Origin: Sphingobacteriales bacterium
GTDB taxonomy: Bacteria > Bacteroidota > Bacteroidia > Chitinophagales > Chitinophagaceae
Assembly: GCA_004144175.1 (NCBI GenBank)
Contig: SEFT01000001.1
Location: forward strand, 186,001-250,000
Reading direction: 5' to 3'
Length of the DNA stretch: 64,000 bases
The position numbers and the translations under genes are program-made. The notes under the pieces are model-generated. The model was not told the DNA's origin and made no database searches. It saw nothing but the letters and a program-made list of their open reading frames with translations. Of the stretch, positions 9,184-19,694 are shown one piece after another; position 1 is the first letter of the stretch, and each line of letters begins with the position of its first letter.

Positions 9184-10998
9184 ATGGATCGTAATTCAGT
9201 CACTGGATTTTTATTGCTTATCGGTTTACTTATAGGTTACGTAGTATATAATAATTACGAACAGAAGAAGTACCTGGAGCAAAAGCATACAGACTCTGTT
9301 GCTAATGCTAAAGTGCATCCGAAGCCTTTAGCGCCTGTTGCAGCAGCACCAGGTGTGACACCTGCTACAGACTCGCTCAACGACTCTATACAGAACTCAC
9401 TGCCCGCAGCATACCGCGGACAGGCGCAGACTGTAGTGCTTCAGAACAAAGACCTGGCAGTAGGTTTTTCTACCAAAGGTGCTTACCCTGTAAGCGCGGA
9501 GCTGAAAAACTACCGTACATCTGATAAGAAACCGTTGTATCTGTTCAACGGTGCAGGCAACCAATTCAGTGCATTACTACCTGCTAACAATAATACAGTA
9601 GCTACATCTGACCTTTTCTATACCGCAAAACAAGACAGCACTACGAACGGTAGTCGCTCAATAACCTTCTCTGCTGATATGGGTGAGGGTAAAGCGGTAC
9701 ACCTTACCTACACGCTGCCTGTTGAAGGCTATATGATGAACTGCAATCTGCGCCTTACGGGCATGTCTGCAGCTACGTTGAGCACTACATGGCAAACACA
9801 GGCACTGCATACAGAGAAAGACCTGGAGACAGAGCGCAATAACGCACAGGTATACTATCACTTCCAGAATGGCGACGCCGACTATTTCAGCTTCATCCGC
9901 ACGGAGAAAGAAAAACTGGAATCGCCGGTACATTGGATAGGCTACCGCCTACAATACTTCAGCACCGCGCTGGTATCTGAAAGCAAGAACTTTTCGAATG
10001 TTACCGTATCGGGCAATGCTACATCGCCTGACAAGAACGTAGTAGCAGTTAGTAAGAACACCTTTGACCTGCCACTGAGCGGTACAGAACCAACCGCTAA
10101 TCTGCGCTGGTACATGGGGCCCAATCACTACAAAACACTCCGTAGCTATGGCATAGACCTCGACGAGATGGTGCCACTGGGTTATGGTATGATGGCCTTT
10201 GTAAAGTACATCAACAAAGGGCTTATCATCCCGATATTCAATATCCTTAGCGGATTTATCAGCAACTATGGTGTTATCATCATGCTAATGACGCTTATCA
10301 TTCGCCTGATACTATCTTTCTTCACGTACAAGAGCTACCTGTCATCGGCCAAGATGCGCGTGCTGAAGCCCGAGATAGATGAGCTGAGAGCTAAACACGG
10401 CGACGACCAGCAGAAATTCAGCATGGAGCAGATGAAGCTCTTCCGCACCGCCGGTGTGAATCCACTGGGTGGTTGCTTGCCTACCTTATTCCAGTTGCCT
10501 ATCCTGTTTGCGATGTATTATTTCTTCCCGTCGTCTATCGAACTGAGACAGGAAAAATTCCTTTGGGCTGATGATTTGTCAACCTACGATAGTATCGCTA
10601 ATCTGCCATTTAATATACCTTTCTATGGCGACCACGTGAGTTTGTTCACACTGCTGATGACGGCTTCCAGCTTGTTCCTGGCGCTGTACAACCGCAACAT
10701 GACTCCGCAAGACCCGAACAACCCGATGCTGAAATGGATGCCTTATATCTTCCCATTCATGCTGATAGGTGTATTTAATAAAATGGCTGCGGCACTTACC
10801 TTCTACTACTTCTTCTCGAATATGCTGAGCATTTTGCAGCAGTTCATTATACAGAAGTACATCATCAACGAAAAGACGATACACGCACAGATACAGGAAA
10901 ATAAGAACAAACCAGCCACTCCATCGAAATGGGCACAAAAGCTGGAAGAGATACAGAAAGCACAAATGAACAGAACGAATCCTCCTAAGAAGAACTAA
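9184..10998 (+). CDS. yidC: Membrane protein insertase YidC
   Basis: Inserts and folds inner-membrane proteins, alone or with SecYEG. The 604-residue product is the Gram-negative form: one N-terminal helix (GFLLLIGLLIGYVVY), a large periplasmic beta domain to about residue 340, then the conserved helical core with YGVIIMLMTLIIRLIL, KMRVLKPEIDELRAKHGDD, GVNPLGGCLPTLFQLPILFA and the last helices around 520-570. The C-terminal tail is basic, suiting ribosome contact. It has its own TACCTTTG promoter box and a terminator behind it. Confidence 0.96.
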   Translation: MDRNSVTGFLLLIGLLIGYVVYNNYEQKKYLEQKHTDSVANAKVHPKPLAPVAAAPGVTPATDSLNDSIQNSLPAAYRGQAQTVVLQNKDLAVGFSTKGAYPVSAELKNYRTSDKKPLYLFNGAGNQFSALLPANNNTVATSDLFYTAKQDSTTNGSRSITFSADMGEGKAVHLTYTLPVEGYMMNCNLRLTGMSAATLSTTWQTQALHTEKDLETERNNAQVYYHFQNGDADYFSFIRTEKEKLESPVHWIGYRLQYFSTALVSESKNFSNVTVSGNATSPDKNVVAVSKNTFDLPLSGTEPTANLRWYMGPNHYKTLRSYGIDLDEMVPLGYGMMAFVKYINKGLIIPIFNILSGFISNYGVIIMLMTLIIRLILSFFTYKSYLSSAKMRVLKPEIDELRAKHGDDQQKFSMEQMKLFRTAGVNPLGGCLPTLFQLPILFAMYYFFPSSIELRQEKFLWADDLSTYDSIANLPFNIPFYGDHVSLFTLLMTASSLFLALYNRNMTPQDPNNPMLKWMPYIFPFMLIGVFNKMAAALTFYYFFSNMLSILQQFIIQKYIINEKTIHAQIQENKNKPATPSKWAQKLEEIQKAQMNRTNPPKKN

Positions 10999-11002
10999 TA
11001 AA

Positions 11003-11035
11003 CAGAAACCGAGCAAATGGCCCGGTTTTTTGGTT
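11003..11035 (+). terminator. Putative intrinsic terminator after yidC
   Basis: AAACCGAGC pairs with GCCCGGTTT with one internal mismatch, followed by TTTTTTGGTTTTT. It ends immediately before the endonuclease V start. Confidence 0.6.
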
Positions 11036-11044
11036 TTTACAGGT

Positions 11045-11740
11045 ATGCTATCACCCGACTATAACCAACTGACACCCCAACAGGCTGTTGCCATACAACG
11101 CAAGCTACGCGAGCGCATCAATTTACGACCACTTGATAAGCCGGTACATACCATAGGTGGTACCGATATATCTTTCAATAAGTATTCAGATACGGTTTAT
11201 GCCGGTATTGTGGTGCTGAGTTATCCTGAACTACAGGTGATCCATACCGCTACCACCGTCGCAAAAGTCACATTCCCTTATGTCCCCGGCCTGCTGGCCT
11301 TCCGCGAAGTTCCTGCATTATTGGAAGTATGGAATAAGCTAGAGATAAAGCCGGACGTGCTGGTGCTGGATGGTCACGGTATAGCGCATCCGCGGCGCAT
11401 GGGTATAGCTACACACTTTGGCGTGCTGGCCGATATCCCAACCATAGGCTGTGGCAAAAGCAGGCTTACGGGCCGGTTTGAGCCGCCTGCAGATGCACCG
11501 TTTTCTACTTCGGAATTGGTAGATAAAGGTGAAATGATAGGCACTGTGCTACGCACAAAAGCAAAATGTAATCCCGTATTTGTAAGCCCGGGGCACAATA
11601 TAACCATGGCCGAAAGCGTTAACCTGATCAAGCATTGTACCCGCAGGTACCGCATACCCGAACCCACGCGGCTGGCCCATTTGCTGGTAAATGAGGTGCG
11701 ATTGCAAGAAAAAAATGACAAAAGTGATACAACCAATTAA
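11045..11740 (+). CDS. nfi: Endonuclease V (deoxyinosine 3' endonuclease)
   Basis: Repair enzyme that nicks DNA or RNA one nucleotide 3' to inosine, a product of adenine deamination. The 231 residues show IGGTDISFN with the first metal-binding aspartate, FPYVPGLLAFREVP (the PYIPG-L-FRE signature whose tyrosine wedges the strands), VLVLDGHGIAHPRRMGIATH with the second aspartate, and IGCGKSRLTG. ATG at 11045 follows an AGG and is preferred to a TTG at 11030 lying in the terminator of yidC. Confidence 0.94.
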   Translation: MLSPDYNQLTPQQAVAIQRKLRERINLRPLDKPVHTIGGTDISFNKYSDTVYAGIVVLSYPELQVIHTATTVAKVTFPYVPGLLAFREVPALLEVWNKLEIKPDVLVLDGHGIAHPRRMGIATHFGVLADIPTIGCGKSRLTGRFEPPADAPFSTSELVDKGEMIGTVLRTKAKCNPVFVSPGHNITMAESVNLIKHCTRRYRIPEPTRLAHLLVNEVRLQEKNDKSDTTN

Positions 11741-11847
11741 ACTAACTCGTATATTAGTAGTGTAATAATTTAAAGAAAATCCAAATCTTTCGTTTCAATA
11801 GGGGTAAATAGTTCTTTGGTTTTCGCACCACGGAACGGAAATGAAAA

Positions 11848-11883
11848 AAAGCCTTACAGTCATGTAAGGCTTTCTGTTTTTTT
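11848..11883 (+). terminator. Intrinsic terminator after endonuclease V
   Basis: AAAGCCTTACA pairs with TGTAAGGCTTT around a short loop and is followed by TCTGTTTTTTT. It lies about 110 nt after the stop; the 210-nt gap up to the next gene shows nothing else I can name. Confidence 0.82.
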
Positions 11884-11953
11884 AGAAATTTGTGCGATTA
11901 TTACACCGTGTAATCCGCTACGCGACGGCACTCTGTCACGGATTTAAAACCTA

Positions 11954-13312
11954 ATGAACTCGACGGCTAAAAATATCATCGTCACCCTGCTGAGTGCAAT
12001 GATCTACATGATCTTTGCACTGTACGACAATTATCCTGTCGTTACCAGTGATACCGGTGCCTATATTGACATCGGCTACACGTTGGTACCGCCCGCCGAC
12101 CGGCCTATATTATATGGCCTGTTCATAAGGGCTACTTCACTGGGCGCATCACTTTGGCTCACCTCTTTTGCGCAATGTGTGATACTGGCCTATGTAGTCA
12201 ATTCGTTTATCAGGGGTATGGTACCGCGCATATTCAATCGTCATTTGCTGGCGGTCAATATCGTTATATCGCTGGGTACCATAGCTGGCTGGTATGTAGG
12301 GCAAATCATGCCCGATATATTTGTCTCTGTCATGGTGCTTTGCATTGTTCAGTATTTTCTGTTCAGCAACAGCAAGGCAAAGAATATAATACTACTGCTT
12401 ATTGCCTTCCTAGCTATTGTGGTACACAATTCCAACTATGTCATCATCACGCTTTTTGTAACAGGGCTTTTTATTCTTTCTATCTTTTTTAAAGACCTTA
12501 AAGTATTCCGGGGAAAGGCTATCACTTTGTTAGCAATCGGCATTGTGGCATGGCTTACCCTTTGCTTCAGCAATCTTATAGGCGGCAAGGGCTTTAGTGC
12601 CGGCAGCGCAACGCACGTATTCGTAATGGGTAAGCTGAATGAAAGCGGTGTGCTCAAAACGTACCTGGATAAGGCCTGTGCGGACAATCAGTATAAGATA
12701 TGCGCATACAAAGACAAGCTGCCACCGGTAGCATGGGAGTTCCATTGGGATGCCAGTAGCCCCGTGCAGCAAACGGGAGGATGGGATGCCAATAGGCAGG
12801 AGTACAACGCCATTATTAAAGACATCTGCTCGCGCCCTAAATACTGGCCATTCCTGGCTTACAAATCGCTGGAGGCCACGGCAAGGCAGCTTTCACTTAC
12901 CAATATCGACGGCAGCTATTCATTGCCATGGACCAAGTTTGATGAGGAAAGCTCACCATATAAGATGATCGCCAAATACTACCCGCATGAGCTGAATGAA
13001 TTCAAGATGTCGCGCCAGAATACGAAGACCTTCAACATTCCGCTATACAACAACATCTACGTGATCGTCATTATCCTGAGCAGTATCGCAGTATTGCTGT
13101 TTGTAAACCCATGGACAAGAGAAATGAAGTTGGTATATCTCTCCACCATTGCGCTCATCGTGCTCAATGCCTTTACAACGGCTACGCTATCGTCGGTAAA
13201 TGAGCGTCTGAATTCACGCGTCATCTGGCTATTACCGTTCTTAAATTTGCTATTCATTTTCAGAGCAGCGTACCTACGCTATACGATACATAAGAAATCA
13301 GAACTAAATTAA
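11954..13312 (+). CDS. Polytopic membrane protein, GT-C-like
   Basis: I do not recognise a named family. The 452 residues contain about ten membrane helices with a loop of roughly 130 residues at 215-350 facing one side. The first loop reads DNYPVVTSDTGAYIDIG, acidic residues right after helix 1, which is the place where GT-C fold lipid-linked sugar transferases keep their catalytic aspartate; LSSVNERLNSRVIW before the last helix resembles the corresponding end of such proteins. A glycosyltransferase working on lipid-phosphate sugars is therefore possible but unproven. It is a single-gene unit between two terminators. Confidence 0.6.
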   Translation: MNSTAKNIIVTLLSAMIYMIFALYDNYPVVTSDTGAYIDIGYTLVPPADRPILYGLFIRATSLGASLWLTSFAQCVILAYVVNSFIRGMVPRIFNRHLLAVNIVISLGTIAGWYVGQIMPDIFVSVMVLCIVQYFLFSNSKAKNIILLLIAFLAIVVHNSNYVIITLFVTGLFILSIFFKDLKVFRGKAITLLAIGIVAWLTLCFSNLIGGKGFSAGSATHVFVMGKLNESGVLKTYLDKACADNQYKICAYKDKLPPVAWEFHWDASSPVQQTGGWDANRQEYNAIIKDICSRPKYWPFLAYKSLEATARQLSLTNIDGSYSLPWTKFDEESSPYKMIAKYYPHELNEFKMSRQNTKTFNIPLYNNIYVIVIILSSIAVLLFVNPWTREMKLVYLSTIALIVLNAFTTATLSSVNERLNSRVIWLLPFLNLLFIFRAAYLRYTIHKKSELN

Positions 13313-13332
13313 CCAGGCTGTCACTACATATC

Positions 13333-13372
13333 AAAAGCGCCGGGTGACATACCCGGCGCTTTCGCTTTATAA
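13333..13372. terminator. Bidirectional intrinsic terminator
   Basis: AAAGCGCCGGGT, loop GACA, then the complement and TTCGCTTTAT. It separates the membrane protein gene from convergent gyrB. Confidence 0.88.
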
Positions 13373-13384
13373 AGATTCGACTGA

Positions 13385-15364
<1,980 letters not shown>

Positions 15365-15465
15365 TTAATTTAAAACCGCTCCGAAAAATCAGTCGGGCGG
15401 GATCTGTAAATCTACCCCAAAAACAGGTGGTAAAAAGAAATAATCTGTTTGTAAAAAAGACTATA

Positions 15466-15473
15466 CAAAGATA
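15466..15473 (-). promoter_or_regulatory. Putative gyrB promoter
   Basis: TATCTTTG on the minus strand with a TTGG about 20 nt further upstream, close to the -33/-7 spacing known for Bacteroidota. Confidence 0.6.
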
Positions 15474-15612
15474 ATGAATATTACCCTCTTAGCCAAGCAA
15501 AAGCAGGCTCTTTCAAGCCCTTAAAACCGTTAAAAAAAGCCTTGAATATGCAGTTGTTAGAAACATGTGCAAAAAAGACTGGGAAGCCGCTTGCTATCGC
15601 AGTCTGAATCCA

Positions 15613-16692
15613 TTATTCGGCAGCACTATAAGCCTTCCGGAACGCCTGTGCTACTTGCTGGTTGCTGCGGAATGCATGTATTACTAATGGGCGCTGCATA
15701 GCGCGTACGGAATCTGCTATTTGCTGTATCCTTGTGTGGTCTGCGTTATCCTTTACATCAAATACCGTATAGACTATGTTGAAGTCCTTTAGCCAACCTG
15801 CCTCCTGCCGGGCTAGCGCACGCGCTTCCGGGTCGCTCATATCGCTGAGCGACACCACTTGGCGGAAGTCTGTGGCCACTATATAGCCAAAGTACTCTTC
15901 CTTGGTAGGCATGGGTGCCAGGTAAACATCTCCGCCCAGCTTGTATATCTCGCCTCTTTCAAAGGTTTTGAGGTCATCTATCGAACGTTGTTTTATTTCG
16001 CTTTCCAGCTTTGTGCTAATGCCGCTTTCCTGTTCTATGATGCGGCGGGCTACATTCACACGGTCCTTACCCAGGTAGCAATGCACATAATATTTCCCCT
16101 TTGCATGCCTTACGATCTGGCGCAGGCTGTCTATCGAGGTCTGATTGTCACTTACCCAGGGCAGCATTGGTATGCTGATAACATCCATTCCCTGCCGTTG
16201 TGCTGCTTCTGTTTCCTCGTTCAGCAGCTTAGGCTCAAAGGGTACAACCGCCGGGTGCAATAAGGAGATAATGGCCGTATATCCTTCTTTCTTCAGTGCT
16301 GCTATCTTTTGCGCTTCGGGGTACGGGCCTATGGTAAACTGGGTGGAAATTTGTTTATCGGGGCGCTTGCTGTCTGCATTGATCAGGGCCGGATTGAGAA
16401 ACAAAAACAGTGCAACTGCCGATAGAACTACAGGTGTCGCAATATGCATTGCTTTTTTACTCCGCTCATAGCCGGGGTCTGCCATGGCTATTGAGCTGAA
16501 CCTGGCGAGTAGAAAGGAAAGTACGATCAGAATAGCGACAAACAGCAACACCGCCATGTTTTCCTGACGTTCGGGCCAATTGTGCCGGTGCGCATAGTCG
16601 GCTACCTGTCTTACGGGTACCATTAGTATAAAGGTGCCTAAGGCAAAGCCCCAGAACAGCCAGAAGGCTAATAGAATGAAGAGATTTCTCAT
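15613..16692 (-). CDS. Membrane protein with tandem tyrosine-phosphatase-like domains
   Basis: A 359-residue protein. Three membrane helices (about 3-24, 46-64, 84-101) lead into two similar domains. Domain 1 (about 115-225) carries the phosphatase loop YVHCYLGKDR, a genuine HC-x5-R with Cys205 and Arg211. Domain 2 (about 250-355) repeats the same layout (GDVYLAPMPTKEEY, then RQVVSLSD) but its loop reads LVIHAFRSNQ, with alanine where the cysteine should be and no arginine. So domain 1 may dephosphorylate protein or another phosphate ester and domain 2 is probably inactive. The substrate and the side of the membrane are unknown. Confidence 0.72.
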   Translation of the reverse strand: MRNLFILLAFWLFWGFALGTFILMVPVRQVADYAHRHNWPERQENMAVLLFVAILIVLSFLLARFSSIAMADPGYERSKKAMHIATPVVLSAVALFLFLNPALINADSKRPDKQISTQFTIGPYPEAQKIAALKKEGYTAIISLLHPAVVPFEPKLLNEETEAAQRQGMDVISIPMLPWVSDNQTSIDSLRQIVRHAKGKYYVHCYLGKDRVNVARRIIEQESGISTKLESEIKQRSIDDLKTFERGEIYKLGGDVYLAPMPTKEEYFGYIVATDFRQVVSLSDMSDPEARALARQEAGWLKDFNIVYTVFDVKDNADHTRIQQIADSVRAMQRPLVIHAFRSNQQVAQAFRKAYSAAE

Positions 16693-16733
16693 TGGTAGTG
16701 ATTGCGTGTATATGTGTGAAATGCCGGTGCTAT

Positions 16734-17090
16734 CTAAAACAGCCGGAGCACATAGGGCAGAAATATAATGCTGCCAATGGCAACGGCTATGATGGCTGAA
16801 AACAAAACGGCCCCTGCTGCTATATCCTTTATAGTTTTAATGGCGGGCGAATAGTCAGTGGTGATAAGATTACAGACTTTTTCAATGGCAGAATTGACCA
16901 TCTCCAGGCTAATGACAAGTGCAATACATCCCAGCACCCATAGCCATTCCTTAGGGTCTATCTTAAATGCGAACCCCAGCATTATTATAATGATCGCAAT
17001 AAGGCCCTGTCTGCGCCCATTGCGTTCGGTACGGAAGAAGGACTGGATACCGTCCAGCGCGTACCTTACATTATCTATAAAATTAGCCAT
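16734..17090 (-). CDS. dgkA: Diacylglycerol/undecaprenol kinase family protein
   Basis: Small integral membrane kinase of the DgkA/UdpK family that phosphorylates diacylglycerol or undecaprenol with ATP. The 118 residues have the usual three helices and the family core LEMVNSAIEKVCNLI followed by IKDIAAGAVLFSA, whose glutamate and aspartate hold metal and substrate. In Gram-positives the relative uses undecaprenol; the sequence alone does not tell which lipid is used here. It lies 41 nt from the membrane phosphatase-like gene on the same strand and could be cotranscribed with it. Confidence 0.9.
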   Translation of the reverse strand: MANFIDNVRYALDGIQSFFRTERNGRRQGLIAIIIIMLGFAFKIDPKEWLWVLGCIALVISLEMVNSAIEKVCNLITTDYSPAIKTIKDIAAGAVLFSAIIAVAIGSIIFLPYVLRLF

Positions 17091-17199
17091 AATGTATGCC
17101 TGTTAACCGCCCTCTGTAAGCTCGTGCCTTATCTATTGAAAGATAACAAAATACAATAGCGGTCTGATTGCCAATAATGTTGTGTAAATATTAATCCCC

Positions 17200-17207
17200 T
17201 AACTTTG
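17200..17207 (+). promoter_or_regulatory. -7 box 5 nt from the AraC regulator start
   Basis: TAACTTTG matches TAnnTTTG exactly; the only usable start, TTG at 17213, follows after 5 nt. Confidence 0.5.
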
Positions 17208-17212
17208 CGAAG

Positions 17213-18076
17213 TTGGCAAAACTAGCTGAAATATTAAAGATCAATGCTGATGCGCCTGTAGAGCGTATCCTCGGACAGCATGCCCAGGTGCTCCATCGCA
17301 CACAGGTATCGGTGAGCCAGCATATACAGGTTGAGTCAATAAAAGTTAGTTTCCCTGAGAATGCCTGGCCCGAAGAGCATGCAAGGCTCAACCTCTTCCC
17401 GATAGGGGATGACCAGTTTTGCCTGCAACTGATGTACCTGCAATTCCTCAATAACGAACCCGGTAATGCGCTGATATGCTGGCTGGAGTTTCGCCCGGGC
17501 TTTTTCGAGCAGTACCCCATCAGTATGCTCACTGCCGAGCAGCCGTTCCGCTTCGATGAGGTTACAGAGCAGCAATTCAACATCTGCTCGCAGTCGACAG
17601 CCTTGCTGGAGCAGATGCAACGGGTACAAGCACCCACGCCTTTTATAGTAGCGCTGCAGCAAACGGAAATAACTATACACCTGCTGCGTCGTGCATTCGA
17701 GTGTATTGCATTGCCGTTTACCGTATGCCCGGTACCGGCCTGCCGCTTCCTGTCAAACGACAGCGAACGTGAAAAGATAATGGAAGCCTGCCGCGTAATA
17801 GGGCAAACGATAGACCAGCCAATGACCATCAAAGAGCTTTCGCGCAAGGTAGCTATGAATGAGTGTTACCTGAAGAAAGGCTTCAAAGCGCTGACGGGTA
17901 AGACCATCCACGAATACCAGCAGGAACTACGCATCAGCAAGGCCAAGCAATTGTTGAGCGAAGACGGATTGTCGGTATCAGACGTAGCCAATTCACTCGG
18001 CTATAGCAGTATATCACACTTCAGCACTGCCTTTAAGAAGGCTACGGGTATGAAGCCTTGTGAGTTGCTTCACTAA
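17213..18076 (+). CDS. AraC-family transcriptional regulator
   Basis: 287 residues. The C-terminal 85 hold the double helix-turn-helix of AraC/XylS proteins: MTIKELSRKVAMNECYLKKG, then ISKAKQLLSEDGLSVSDVAN, then LGYSSISHFSTAFKKATG. The N-terminal 190 residues are an unassigned sensor-like domain without clear motifs. An in-frame stop lies at 17192 and no ATG or GTG occurs before the conserved part, so TTG at 17213 is the likely start, only 5 nt from a -7 box. It meets the flippase gene tail to tail with 3 nt between the stops and no terminator. Confidence 0.85.
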   Translation: MAKLAEILKINADAPVERILGQHAQVLHRTQVSVSQHIQVESIKVSFPENAWPEEHARLNLFPIGDDQFCLQLMYLQFLNNEPGNALICWLEFRPGFFEQYPISMLTAEQPFRFDEVTEQQFNICSQSTALLEQMQRVQAPTPFIVALQQTEITIHLLRRAFECIALPFTVCPVPACRFLSNDSEREKIMEACRVIGQTIDQPMTIKELSRKVAMNECYLKKGFKALTGKTIHEYQQELRISKAKQLLSEDGLSVSDVANSLGYSSISHFSTAFKKATGMKPCELLH

Positions 18077-18079
18077 TCA

Positions 18080-19585
18080 TCAGCGGAAATATTTCCCGAT
18101 CACCGGGAATCCCTTCAATTCCTGCTTTTCATTGAACATGATATATACCATATACATCAGGAATAAGAAAGTACCTGTCAAAATGTGTATCCATGCCGGC
18201 TCCAGCAGATATGTAACGCCCACCTGTATAAAGTAGTAGGCCATCATCACTACCAGGTACTTGAGCATCTTGGGTGTTTCGTAGGGTATGGGGTAATACT
18301 TTTGCCCGAGCACATATGATAACACCATCATTACCGTATAGCACAGCAAGGTGCCCCAGGCGCAGGCTGCGTAACCCCAGGTAGGTATAAATATCCAGTT
18401 GAAAACAAGCGTTACCACAGCGCCTACTATCATTATATAGGCGCCATACTGTGTGCGGTCGGTAAGCTTATACCATACGGTAAGGTTATAATAGATACCG
18501 AGGAAGATATTGGATAGCAGTAGCACAGGTACCAGCCCCAGTGCATTACGGTATTCCGGCCCTACAAAGTACTTCCATACATCGAGGTACAGCGTCACGT
18601 TCAGGAACATCAGTGCCAGTACGATCACAAACCACTTCATGACCCTTGCGTAAGTATCAGGGGCATTTTTGTCCTTAGCTATCGAAAAGAAAAATGGCTC
18701 CGCCGACATGCGGAATGCCTGTATCACCAGCGATATCATTACCGATAACCGAACCGCCGCACTGTAAATACCCATCAGCCGCAGTGAATTTTCGCTGGTG
18801 TCGGGGTAAAGCTTGGTAAACATCACCCTATTAAGCGAGTCATTGAATGTACCTGCAAAACCTGCGATCAGTATCGGGAAGCCATATGCCAGTACTTTGG
18901 TCAACAGCTCTTTATCCACTAATGGCTTATAGTCGCCTATCTCTTTGTAAAGCAGCAGCAGCGTAACTATTGCCTGGAGGATATTGGCAAAGAGAATAAA
19001 ACCCAAACCCCAGTGCTGCTCGTAGAACTGTGCAAAGCTGCCACCTGGATTACTCTTAGCAATATTACCTCCCAAGCTGAACAAACCTACTATGGTGCCG
19101 ACAAAGACAAGGATGCCCGCAACTTTGGTCAATGCATATTTACGCGGCCGGTTCTCCTTACGCAGGCGGGCATAGGGTAGTGCTGATAGTGCATCCAACC
19201 CGATGATGGCAGCACACCAGCCTATATATTCAGGATGGTTTGGTATCTCGGCAAACTGAGATAAGGGTCCGCGGAAGAGGAGCAGCAGAGCTGTAAAAAG
19301 CAATGTGCTCAGCAGCATCGATGTGAGCTGGGTGCGATATAATTTCCTAGGGTCTTCTGTAGTAGTGAACCTGAAGAAGGCAGTCTCCATACCATAGGTG
19401 TAGAGCACATTCATTACCGGTAGACAGAGGTATATAAAAGAATACCGACCAAACTCAAGCTGCCCTTTAGGGCCTACCAGCATATAAGTAAGGTAAGGAG
19501 TAAGCAGGTAAGTAAGCATGCGCCCGGCAATATTGCTTACTCCATACCACAACGTTTGCCCGGCAAGTTTCTTAAGTGAACTCAT
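18080..19585 (-). CDS. Polysaccharide flippase, Wzx/MATE-like
   Basis: 501 residues with about 14 membrane helices and the N-terminal pattern LAGQTLWYGVSNIAGRML typical of polysaccharide exporters of the MOP superfamily. It would flip lipid-linked oligosaccharide across the inner membrane. It stands apart from the sugar genes at 1-6250, so its partner pathway is not shown by position; the two could still serve one glycan. Confidence 0.88.
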   Translation of the reverse strand: MSSLKKLAGQTLWYGVSNIAGRMLTYLLTPYLTYMLVGPKGQLEFGRYSFIYLCLPVMNVLYTYGMETAFFRFTTTEDPRKLYRTQLTSMLLSTLLFTALLLLFRGPLSQFAEIPNHPEYIGWCAAIIGLDALSALPYARLRKENRPRKYALTKVAGILVFVGTIVGLFSLGGNIAKSNPGGSFAQFYEQHWGLGFILFANILQAIVTLLLLYKEIGDYKPLVDKELLTKVLAYGFPILIAGFAGTFNDSLNRVMFTKLYPDTSENSLRLMGIYSAAVRLSVMISLVIQAFRMSAEPFFFSIAKDKNAPDTYARVMKWFVIVLALMFLNVTLYLDVWKYFVGPEYRNALGLVPVLLLSNIFLGIYYNLTVWYKLTDRTQYGAYIMIVGAVVTLVFNWIFIPTWGYAACAWGTLLCYTVMMVLSYVLGQKYYPIPYETPKMLKYLVVMMAYYFIQVGVTYLLEPAWIHILTGTFLFLMYMVYIMFNEKQELKGFPVIGKYFR

Positions 19586-19600
19586 TTTCTCAGCTGCAGA

Positions 19601-19644
19601 TATAAAAAATGGTTCAATTTACTTCGCTAAGCAAATTGAACCAT
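19601..19644 (-). terminator. Intrinsic terminator after korB
   Basis: On the minus strand, a perfect 12-bp stem ATGGTTCAATTT with its complement around a 12-nt loop runs directly into TTTTTTATA. Confidence 0.85.
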
Positions 19645-19694
19645 CTATAAATTTTCATATTGATATTTAGCATCAATAATCCTGCCAACCAGGA

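Noticed and set aside
15574-15606. AGACTG/CAGTCT with TTTTTT after the phosphatase-like gene on the minus strand
   Set aside because: A 6-bp stem with a loop of about 20 nt; possible terminator but below the standard of the others.
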